From NCBI RefSeq assembly GCF_035987325.1, contig NZ_CP108488.1:6944001-7008000 (forward strand): 64,000 bases of DNA, read 5' to 3'. This DNA comes from Streptomyces sp. NBC_01244 (GTDB lineage Bacteria; Actinomycetota; Actinomycetes; Streptomycetales; Streptomycetaceae). Shown here piece after piece: positions 27,772 to 37,551 of this stretch (positions are counted from its first letter, which is position 1; each line of letters starts with the position of its first letter). The notes beneath the pieces were generated by a model. That model was not told the DNA's origin and searched no databases. It was given only the letters and a program-made list of their open reading frames with translations. Position numbers and translations under genes: made by a program.

Positions 27772-28353
27772 CTACTTGTTCAGCGCCGCGACACCGGCCT
27801 GGGCGAACTTCTCGTCCAGATCGCCGGAGGGTGCGCCCGCGACACCGATGCCCGCGAGCGGGGTGTTCTTCGCGGTGACCGGGGCGCCGCCGCCGAGGAA
27901 GAGGGTGCCGGGGATGTCCTTCAGGGCCGGCGTCTGGGCGAGGCGGCCGGCCAGCACGGAGGTGGGGGCGTTCCAGGACACGGCGGTGTAGGCCTTGCGC
28001 TGGGCGGCCTCGTAGGACTGCGGGCCGGCGCCGTCGCCGCGCAGCGTGACGATGGTGTCGCCGTTGCGGTCCACCACTGCGACGGTGACGCGCTGGTTCT
28101 CCTTCTTCGCGGCGTCGAGCGCCGTCCGGGCGGCCTTCGTGGCGGCGTCGACGGTCAGGTGGGTCGACCGGGTCAGGTTCTTGTTCTTGACATCCGTCTT
28201 CGCACCGGCCTGGGCGGCCGGGGCCGGGGCCGGAGCCGGGGCCGGGGCGGCGCCGGCGGCGTAGGCGCCGAAGCCGCCGAGGGCGAGGGCCGCGATCAGG
28301 GCGCCGCCGGTGATCGCACCGGTGCGCCGGGAGACCTTCTTGACCTGCTTCAT
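27772..28353 (-). CDS. HbpS/GlcG-like extracellular heme-binding protein
   Basis: A 193-aa exported protein. The N-terminus SRRTGAITGG with a following hydrophobic stretch looks Tat-compatible; an Ala/Pro linker follows. The mature domain has the GlcG/HbpS pattern VAVVDRNGDTIVTLRGDGAG, SYEAAQRKAYTAVSWNAPTS and GVAGAPSGDLDEKFAQAG. In Streptomyces reticuli, HbpS senses heme/redox stress and modulates the SenS kinase. Here it is divergent from a SenS-like kinase gene, supporting the same pairing. AAGGAG precedes the ATG. Confidence 0.85.
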   Translation of the reverse strand: MKQVKKVSRRTGAITGGALIAALALGGFGAYAAGAAPAPAPAPAPAAQAGAKTDVKNKNLTRSTHLTVDAATKAARTALDAAKKENQRVTVAVVDRNGDTIVTLRGDGAGPQSYEAAQRKAYTAVSWNAPTSVLAGRLAQTPALKDIPGTLFLGGGAPVTAKNTPLAGIGVAGAPSGDLDEKFAQAGVAALNK

Positions 28354-28591
28354 GTGCGCCGACTCCTTGATGAGGGGGGAGGGGGGAGGGGTGGGGCCGT
28401 CCGTTCCGGCTGCCCCGCTCTGACATCCATCCTGGGCCCGGCGGCGGCCCCGACCTGTCGACTGGCCGGCTGCGTGCGGCGGGTAGGAGGGGGGACACGC
28501 GGGTCATCCGATCGGTTTACCCCGGCACGGCCCCGGTCGGCGACAATGTGACTGTTTGTCCGGTTCCGGGATCCGATGTCAAGAGGTGCAC

Positions 28592-29833
28592 GTGCGGCCC
28601 GACCCCAGCGCCCCCTCCGACTCCGGCAGTGATCCGGACGACCGGTGGCTGGCCCTGGTCATGCGCGTCACCTTCTTCGTGCTGGTCGGCACGTCGATGG
28701 TCCGTTTCGTCCAGCGGCACACCCAGGAGGCCCGTGCCCCCTGGGTGATCGCCCTCGCCGTCGTGCTCGCCGTCCTCTACCTGCTGGGCCCCGTCACGGA
28801 GGTCAAGGCGGACCCGGGCCGGGGAGGCATGCCGTGGCCTCCGGCTCCCCGGTTGGCCTGGCTCGGGATGGTCGTCACCGCGTGGGCCGTCCTCGTCCTT
28901 CTCGCGCCCAGCTTCGCGTGGGTCGCGGTTCCCCTCTTCTACTCCGTGCTGCGCACGCTGCCGCCCGTTGCCGCGTACGTCCTCGTCGCGTTCCTCACGC
29001 TCTTCGTGATCTTCGCGCAGCTGACGCTGGCCCCCCGCTTCAACCTCGACCTGGTGATCGGGCCGGCCGCCGTCGCCGCGCTCACCACTGCGGTCTTCCT
29101 CCACATGCAGCGGCAAGCGGTCCGCCAGCACGCCCTCATCGACGACCTCGTCCGCACCCGCCGCGAGCTCGCCGCCACCGAGCGCCGCGAAGGCACCCTC
29201 GCCGAACGCCAACGGCTGTCCATGGAGATCCACGACACGCTCGCTCAGGGCTTGTCCAGCCAGCAGATGCTGCTCCAGGCCGCCGACCGGACCTGGGAAT
29301 CCGACCCGGCCAAGGCCCGCGGTCACCTCCGCACCGCCGCGTCCATCGCCGAGCTCAACCTCGCCGAGGCCCGCCGCTTCGTGCACGACCTCGCACCCGC
29401 CGACCTCGCCCACGGCGGCGGCCTCGACGCCGCGCTGCACGCCCTCGCCGAACGGGAGTCCGGCGCGGGGCTCGCGGTGCGCGTCCACATCGATGCGGGC
29501 GGGCGCCTCACCCCGCTGCCCGAACGCGTGCAGTCCGCGCTGCTCCGCATCGCCCAGGGCGCGCTGGCCAACGTGCGGGAGCACTCCGGCGCCACCACTG
29601 CCGCGCTCACCCTCACCAGGCTCGACGACCAGGTCGTCCTCGATGTGGCCGACAACGGGCACGGGTTCGACCCCACGGCCCTCCCCGAGGCCCCGTCCGG
29701 CGCGCGCGGACACGGCGTCCCGGCGATGCGGGCCCGGATGCGCCAGCTCGGCGGGACCCTGACCATCGAGTCGGCGCCCGGCGAGGGCGCCGTCCTGACC
29801 GCCGCCGTCCCCGTCCCCGCCCCCGTCCCCTGA
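28592..29833 (+). CDS. SenS-like membrane sensor histidine kinase
   Basis: A 413-aa NarL/DegS-class kinase. GTG 28592 is preferred (AAGAGG upstream). About five transmembrane helices span residues 20-180. The dimerisation/phosphoacceptor motif is ERQRLSMEIHDTLAQGLSSQ with His, and the ATPase has LLRIAQGALANVREHS and DVADNGHGFD. It is divergent from an HbpS-like gene, matching the S. reticuli SenS-HbpS sensor system. No LuxR-type response regulator (senR) follows within 1 kb, so the partner is missing or encoded elsewhere. Confidence 0.87.
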   Translation: MRPDPSAPSDSGSDPDDRWLALVMRVTFFVLVGTSMVRFVQRHTQEARAPWVIALAVVLAVLYLLGPVTEVKADPGRGGMPWPPAPRLAWLGMVVTAWAVLVLLAPSFAWVAVPLFYSVLRTLPPVAAYVLVAFLTLFVIFAQLTLAPRFNLDLVIGPAAVAALTTAVFLHMQRQAVRQHALIDDLVRTRRELAATERREGTLAERQRLSMEIHDTLAQGLSSQQMLLQAADRTWESDPAKARGHLRTAASIAELNLAEARRFVHDLAPADLAHGGGLDAALHALAERESGAGLAVRVHIDAGGRLTPLPERVQSALLRIAQGALANVREHSGATTAALTLTRLDDQVVLDVADNGHGFDPTALPEAPSGARGHGVPAMRARMRQLGGTLTIESAPGEGAVLTAAVPVPAPVP

Positions 29834-29983
29834 GCCATCGGGCGCGCACCGGCCGGAGAAGGCAGGGAGTGGGCACGGGGGGTGCGGAGTGGGGAGTGCG
29901 GAGGAAATACAGAACCCGTGCAGCCTCCTCCGCGACGCTGGTCCTTCGGCCCCGCACCCTGGGGCCCGGTGGGAGGAGCGAAC

Positions 29984-30574
29984 ATGGGGACGGCGCGGGA
30001 CGCCTTATTCGAGTACGCCGCGGGCACCGTACGGCTGTTGCCCGGCCAGGCCGCGGTGACTTCCGCCGTGCTTCAGGGGCCGCCCGCCGCCCTCCTGGAG
30101 CGGATTCCGCAGCTGGTGCGCGGTTTCGCGGGCGAACGGACCGACGGTGGGGCCCTGTTCCGTGCGGCGGCCGGACTCCCCGGGGAGGCGGCGGTCCCGG
30201 GCCCGGCCGACGGGTCGGTCGACGGGTCGGACGACGGGCGCGGCTGCGCCCTGGTGCAGTCCCTGCCCGTACTGAGCCGGGAGTCGGTGGGGAGTGCGAT
30301 GGCCTCCCGCGCGGACCGGCTCACCGGGGCCGCCGACCGGCTGCACTGGGAGCTGGCCGAGCTCGGGGACCTCCCCGGGGGCCCTGCCGCCGGGAGCTTC
30401 GCCGCCCGGTACGCGCTCTGCTACGCCGGGGCCGCCCTCCTCTGGCTGTGGCGGGCGGCCGGGGAGAGCTGCCCGGAGTGGACGTACGAGGCCGTGGACG
30501 CCGTCCTGGCGGCGCTGGAAGACCCCGCCCACGTGCCGGACGCCCCGGCCGCCCTCGCCCTGCTGCCCGGCTGA
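29984..30574 (+). CDS. Unknown protein resembling the C-terminal helical part of acyl-CoA dehydrogenases; contains TTA
   Basis: A 196-aa protein from ATG 29984 (GGGAGGAG upstream). The sequence FAARYALCYAGAALLWLWRA, then PEWTYEAVDAVLAALEDP, is similar to C-terminal segments of some Streptomyces acyl-CoA dehydrogenases (RFALAHAAAACxxLW...). No catalytic dehydrogenase core is present. Codon 8 is TTA (30005-30007), suggesting bldA-dependent translation. It lies between the sensor kinase and a SARP gene, convergent with the latter. Function unknown. Confidence 0.65.
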   Translation: MGTARDALFEYAAGTVRLLPGQAAVTSAVLQGPPAALLERIPQLVRGFAGERTDGGALFRAAAGLPGEAAVPGPADGSVDGSDDGRGCALVQSLPVLSRESVGSAMASRADRLTGAADRLHWELAELGDLPGGPAAGSFAARYALCYAGAALLWLWRAAGESCPEWTYEAVDAVLAALEDPAHVPDAPAALALLPG

Positions 30575-30593
30575 GAGGCGTCAACGATCCGGT

Positions 30594-31397
30594 TCAGGCG
30601 GCGAGTTCACCCGCCAGGGCCTGCTGGAAGGTGCGGGTGAGCAGCGGGCCGGGGTCGACGCCCAGCCGGTCGGCGAGCAGTTCCCGGCCGGAGTGGAACT
30701 GGAGCAGGGCCGCCGCGGGCTGGCCCGCACGGCACTGGGCGGTCATCAGCAGGCAGCGCAGCCGCTCCCGCAGCGGGTACCGGGCCACCAGTCGGGTCAG
30801 TTCGGCGACCAGGCCGTGCGGCAGCCCGCCGGCGAGCTCCGCCTCGGCCCGGTCCTCCAGGGCGGTCAGCCGGGCCTCCTCCAGCCAGGGGCGCTCCTCC
30901 TGGGCCAGTTGCTCGGTGGTGTCGGCCAGGGCCTCGCCCTGCCAGAGGCCGAGCGCCGAACGCAGGACGGCGGCGGCCCGTCGCGCGTCCCCCTGCCGCA
31001 GCAGCGTGCCACCGAGCGCGGCACGCTCCGCGAACAGGCGGTGATCGCAGGACAGTTGTCCGGGGGCGGTCGACAGGCGGTAGCCGCGTCCCACCCGTTC
31101 CAGCCGGGCGGCCCCGTCGAGCGGGGCGCGCAGCCGCGAAGCGTAGGTGTGCAGCTGGGCGACGGAGCGGGCCGGGGGGCGCTCGCCCCACAGGGCGCGG
31201 ATCAGGCGGCTGTCGGGGACGACCCGTCCCTCGGCGAGCAGCAGTGCGGCGAGGACCGTGCGGGGCTTCGCACCGCCCAGTGCGTTCTCCGCGCCGTCCA
31301 GGGCGTGTCCCGCGCCGCCCAGCGCGTTCTCCGCGCCCCCGGACGCGGCCCGGATGCGGACCGGTCCGAGCAGTGTCGTCTCCAGGAAGTGCGTCAT
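30594..31397 (-). CDS. SARP-type transcriptional activator (short form)
   Basis: A 267-aa regulator from ATG 31397. It has an OmpR-like winged HTH (LAALLLAEGRVVPDSRLIRA, LWGERPP) followed by a bacterial transcriptional activation domain (LLMTAQCRAGQPAAALLQFH, ELLADRLGVDPGP). SARPs activate antibiotic or developmental genes. An unusual Ala/Gly-rich duplicated segment (AENALGGAGHALDGAENALG) interrupts the wing region after the first beta strand; DNA there is a short tandem repeat at about 31275-31345. It is divergent from a large AfsR-like SARP. Confidence 0.88.
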   Translation of the reverse strand: MTHFLETTLLGPVRIRAASGGAENALGGAGHALDGAENALGGAKPRTVLAALLLAEGRVVPDSRLIRALWGERPPARSVAQLHTYASRLRAPLDGAARLERVGRGYRLSTAPGQLSCDHRLFAERAALGGTLLRQGDARRAAAVLRSALGLWQGEALADTTEQLAQEERPWLEEARLTALEDRAEAELAGGLPHGLVAELTRLVARYPLRERLRCLLMTAQCRAGQPAAALLQFHSGRELLADRLGVDPGPLLTRTFQQALAGELAA

Positions 31398-31445
31398 GGG
31401 GAGCGACCGTAGGCGGGCGGTGCATCCTCCTGATATCGGCCGCTT

Positions 31446-31467
31446 ATCGGCGGTCCGTACCGCCGAT
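31446..31467. promoter_or_regulatory. 9-4-9 palindrome between divergent SARP genes
   Basis: ATCGGCGGT ccgt ACCGCCGAT lies 78 nt before the large SARP start and 49 nt before the short SARP start. It is a plausible operator for cross- or autoregulation by inference. Confidence 0.5.
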
Positions 31468-31544
31468 TCGGGCGGGCCGTTCCTCTGCCCAATCCGTGCC
31501 CCACCGATTATGATCATGACAACTTTCAGGGGGAGGGCCCGGGG

Positions 31545-34500
31545 TTGGCGTCCATACGGTTCGGTCTGCTCGGGACACTCCGGGTGACCTGCGAAGACCG
31601 GGAGATCCGGCTCGGCGGTGCCCGTCAGCGTGCGGTGCTCGCCCTGCTCCTGCTGCGGCACGGCCGAACGGTCTCGGTGGACGAGCTCGCCGAAACCGTC
31701 TGGGACGGTTCGCCGCCGCCCACCGCCCGGACCCAGATCTCCATCTGCGTCGCCCAGCTGCGCAAGCTGTTCCGGGAGGCGGGCGTCGAGGGCGAGGTCA
31801 TCGTCACCTCCCACCCCGGGTACCGGCTCGACACGGAGGGTCACGGACTCGACCTCGTGGACTTCCTCTCGCTGACCGGGCAGGTCTCCGCGTTGGCGGG
31901 CTCCGGCCGCCCGGCGGAGGCCGCCGACGCCTACCGGCGGGCCCTCGCCCTGTGGCGGGGCCCCGCCCTTGACGGTCTGCCCGGCTACGCGCTGGAGCAG
32001 GAGGCGTGCTGGCTGGAGGAGCAGCGGCTGACCGCGCTGGACGGCCACGCCGAACTGCGGCTCGCCCTGGGCCGGCACCAGGAGCTCACCGCCGAACTGG
32101 CAGCCCTGGTCAGGGAACACCCACTGCGGGAGCGCACCCGGCACTCGCTGATGCTCGCCCAATACCGTTCCGGCCGCCGCGCCGACGCCCTGGAGACCTT
32201 CCGCACCGGGCACCAGCTGATCGTCGACGAGCTGGGGCTCGAACCCGGCACCGCACTGCGGGAGCTGCACAACGCGGTCCTCCGCGAGGACCCGGCCATC
32301 GCGGCCCCGACGACCGTGCCCGAGTCCTTCGCGGCCGTCGCGCCGGCCGTGCCCGCCGCACCCGTAACGGACCAGGAGCCGCAGGACCGGGAGCCGCGGG
32401 ACCAGCCGCAGGATCAGCCGCACGGCCGGCCGCAGGACCAGCCGGAGACCTCGCCCACGGACTCCCCGGGCGGGGCCCCCGCCGACCGCCGCCCCACCCT
32501 GTCCCTCGCCCCGTCCGACCTCCCCCCGAACATCCCCTCCTTCACCGGCCGCTCCGGCGAGACCGAGGTCCTCGACGCCCTGCTGGACGGCCGCCCCGAC
32601 GGCGCGCCGCCCCGGGTCGCCCTGGTCACCGGGGTGGCCGGGATCGGCAAGACCGCGCTGGCCGTGCACTGGTCGCACCGCGCGGCCGCCTCCTTCCCGG
32701 ACGGCTGCCTCCACGTGGACCTGGGCTCCGCCCTGGCCACCCCCGGCGAGGTCCTGGGCCGTCTGCTGCGCTCGCTCGGCGCCGACGACCGGCTGCCCGA
32801 GGGCGAGGCGTCCCGGATCTCGCTCTACCGCAGGCTGCTGCGCGGCCGCCGGGTCCTCCTCGTCCTGGACGACGCCTCTTCGTTCGCGCAGGTCGCCCCG
32901 CTGCTGCCGGCCAACGGCGGCTGCTGCGTGGTCGTCACCAGCCGGGAGAACATGGACGAGCTGGTGCTGCGGCACGGCGCCGTGCGGGTGCCGCTCGGCG
33001 TGCTGGACCACGCCGACTCCACCGCCCTGCTCGACCGGATCGTCACCGGCGGCCGCACCGCCGGTTCCCCCGCGCAGACGGCTAGGCTGGCCGAACTCTG
33101 CGACGGGCTGCCGCTCGCCCTCTGCATCGCCGCCGCACGGCTGGCCACCCGCCCCCACTGGACCGTGCGCCGCCTCGCCGACCGGCTCGCCGACGAGCAC
33201 CGGCGCCTGGATGAACTCAGCATCGGCGGAAGCCGGGTCCGGGCCAGCTTCGAACTGAGCCACGGCTGCCTGTCGCCGCGCCTGGCCTCCGTGTACCGGC
33301 GGCTCTCCCTGCTGGATGTCCCCGACGTGCCGGCCTGGGCCGTGGCCGCCCTCCTGGACTGCCCCGTGGAGACCGCCGAGCAGTACCTGGACGAACTCAC
33401 CGACGCCCACCTCCTGGAGGTCTCCGGCCCGGACGCCACCGGCCAGTACCGCTACCGCTTCCAGAGCCTGCTCCGCCTCTACGCGCGCGAACGCGCCCAG
33501 GAGGACCCCGACCGCCCGGCCGCAGAGGCGGCCCGGGACCGGGCGCTGCACAGCTGGCTGACCGTCGCCGAGGCCGCCCACCGCCGCGAGTACGGCGGCG
33601 ACCACTCCGTGGTGCACGGACCGGCCCCCCGCCCGCACGTCGACCGGGACCTCCTGGACGACCTGCTGGCCCGCCCGCTGGACTGGTTCGACTCCGAACG
33701 CCACTGCCTGGTGGCGGCCGTCACCCAGTCCGCCCGGCTGGGGCTCGCCGCGCTCGCCTGGGACTTGGCCGCCTCCACCGTCGGCTTCTGCGAGATCCGC
33801 AGCAACACCGACGACTGGCGCCGCCTCTGCGAGGAGGGCCTGGCGGCCTCCCGGACAGCCGGGGACCGGCAGGGCGAGGGCGTGATGCTCGGCGAGCTGG
33901 GCGCCGCACTGCTGTACCGGGGCGAGTCGGAGGCCTCCGTACGGCTCCTGGAGGAGGCGGACGCCGTACTGCGGGCCGGCGGCGAGGTCTACGGGGCCGC
34001 GCTGAACGCCTGCAAGCTGGCCGTGGTGGTCCGCCAGCGGGGCGACGCGGGCGCGGCACGTGCACTCCTGGACGGGGCGCTGCCCGCGCTGCGGGCCGCC
34101 GGGGACCTCTCCGCGCAGGCCCACGCGCTCAACAACCTCGCCCAGATCACCCTGGACGCGGGGGACTCGCAGGAGGCCGTACGCCTCGGCCGGGAGGCGG
34201 TCGCGCTGGCCCGGGGGCTGGGCGCGACCCGGGGCGCGGCCCAGGCCTTCCACCGACTGGGGCGGGCCCTGCTCGCGGCCGGGCGGCTGCCGGAGGCGGA
34301 GGAGGCCCTGACCGAGGCCGCCGGGATCGTCCGCGCCAAGCACGACCGGCTCGGCATGGCCTACGTCCTGCTGGGTCTGGCCGAGGCCCGCCTGCGGGCC
34401 GGTCGCGCCGAACGGGCCGACGAGGACCTCGCCGCCGCCTTCGCCCTGGCCGAGGAGACCGGCAGCACCGTCCTGCTGGGCCGTCTGCACCTGCTCCGGG

Positions 34501-34553
34501 TCGAAATCGAGGAGGCGCGGGCACCGGGCGCGGAGCTCCCGCAGGAGGCCTGA
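31545..34553 (+). CDS. AfsR-like SARP regulator with NB-ARC ATPase and TPR domains
   Basis: A 1002-aa regulator. The TTG start at 31545 has GGGAGG upstream. Domains in order: winged HTH (IRFGLLGTLRVTCEDREIRL), BTAD about 100-250 (YALEQEACWLEEQRLTALDG, RFTGH-like HQLIVDELGLEPG), a Gln/Pro/Asp linker about 260-320, NB-ARC (Walker A GVAGIGKTA near 363; Walker B VLLVLDDAS near 437), and C-terminal TPRs from about 700. AfsR is phosphorylated and activates afsS and secondary metabolism; this is a paralogue of that type. Its 3' end is convergent with a tiny peptide gene. Confidence 0.92.
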   Translation: MASIRFGLLGTLRVTCEDREIRLGGARQRAVLALLLLRHGRTVSVDELAETVWDGSPPPTARTQISICVAQLRKLFREAGVEGEVIVTSHPGYRLDTEGHGLDLVDFLSLTGQVSALAGSGRPAEAADAYRRALALWRGPALDGLPGYALEQEACWLEEQRLTALDGHAELRLALGRHQELTAELAALVREHPLRERTRHSLMLAQYRSGRRADALETFRTGHQLIVDELGLEPGTALRELHNAVLREDPAIAAPTTVPESFAAVAPAVPAAPVTDQEPQDREPRDQPQDQPHGRPQDQPETSPTDSPGGAPADRRPTLSLAPSDLPPNIPSFTGRSGETEVLDALLDGRPDGAPPRVALVTGVAGIGKTALAVHWSHRAAASFPDGCLHVDLGSALATPGEVLGRLLRSLGADDRLPEGEASRISLYRRLLRGRRVLLVLDDASSFAQVAPLLPANGGCCVVVTSRENMDELVLRHGAVRVPLGVLDHADSTALLDRIVTGGRTAGSPAQTARLAELCDGLPLALCIAAARLATRPHWTVRRLADRLADEHRRLDELSIGGSRVRASFELSHGCLSPRLASVYRRLSLLDVPDVPAWAVAALLDCPVETAEQYLDELTDAHLLEVSGPDATGQYRYRFQSLLRLYARERAQEDPDRPAAEAARDRALHSWLTVAEAAHRREYGGDHSVVHGPAPRPHVDRDLLDDLLARPLDWFDSERHCLVAAVTQSARLGLAALAWDLAASTVGFCEIRSNTDDWRRLCEEGLAASRTAGDRQGEGVMLGELGAALLYRGESEASVRLLEEADAVLRAGGEVYGAALNACKLAVVVRQRGDAGAARALLDGALPALRAAGDLSAQAHALNNLAQITLDAGDSQEAVRLGREAVALARGLGATRGAAQAFHRLGRALLAAGRLPEAEEALTEAAGIVRAKHDRLGMAYVLLGLAEARLRAGRAERADEDLAAAFALAEETGSTVLLGRLHLLRVEIEEARAPGAELPQEA

Positions 34554-34565
34554 CCCGGCCGCCGC

Positions 34566-34721
34566 TCAGTCCCAGGGCTCGGTCTGCACGACGACCGTCG
34601 TCCCACCGGCCGCGGCCGTCACCGCCGTGCCGCCGGCCACCGCCGTCCCGGCCGCCAGTACGACACCCGCGATGACCGCCGCGACCGTCACAACCGCCTT
34701 GACCAGACGCCCGTTCCCCAT
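34566..34721 (-). CDS. 51-aa exported or membrane peptide beside the SARP gene
   Basis: A short frame from ATG 34721, with GAGAGGGAGTG upstream and a TGA at 34566-34568. It encodes MGNGRLVKAVVTVAAVIAGV followed by a hydrophobic/Ala-Gly region and the polar ending VVVQTEPWD. The N-terminus (positive then hydrophobic) is signal-like. It lies 12 nt from the AfsR-like gene, convergently. Small peptide genes next to SARPs recur in Streptomyces as I recall, including afsS downstream of afsR, but this one shows no AfsS repeat. Function unknown. Confidence 0.6.
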   Translation of the reverse strand: MGNGRLVKAVVTVAAVIAGVVLAAGTAVAGGTAVTAAAGGTTVVVQTEPWD

Positions 34722-34888
34722 GTCCCCACTCCCTCTCACCCCTCGCCCACCGGACTCCGGCCCCTTGCCGGTCCGTTCCCCGGGCGACTCACTCTGACAT
34801 CAACAGACGGTAGGGGAGTGGGACTTCGTATCCTTATCGGACCGCTATCGCTTCTCCTTCCCTGCCCTCCCACCTGCGGAAAGGCCGC

Positions 34889-34915
34889 GGCCCCCAGCAG
34901 CGGAAGCCGGGGGCC
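34889..34915 (-). terminator. Hairpin downstream of the subtilisin gene
   Basis: GGCCCCC and GGGGGCC separated by 13 nt, 45 nt past the stop of the S8 peptidase. A short GC stem, so only moderately convincing. The rest of 34722-34959 holds no coding sequence I can support. Confidence 0.4.
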
Positions 34916-34959
34916 GGGCGTTCGGGAGCGGTTCCCGGTGATTCGGGGGGCGGGACCGG

Positions 34960-37347
<2,388 letters not shown>

Positions 37348-37551
37348 GACAGGCTCCAGGGAGTAGGCACCGAGCGGGCGGTGCCGCGGCGGCAAAGAAG
37401 GAGAGGAGGGGGGCAACTCGCATGTGAAGCCCGCGAGTTCAGGGCTGGAAGTTCAGGGGAGCGGGGCCGTGTGCTCAGGCCCCGGGGGCGGGGGACGGGG
37501 CGGCAGCGTCGCTCGCTGCACTGCCCGGTCCCCCTGCGGTGGCGCTGCCCG

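Noticed and set aside
30594..34490. Very long minus-strand open frame opposite the AfsR-like gene
   Set aside because: It is the in-frame upstream extension of the short SARP. The part beyond 31397 is antisense to a clear NB-ARC/TPR gene and has low-complexity composition typical of GC-rich shadow frames.
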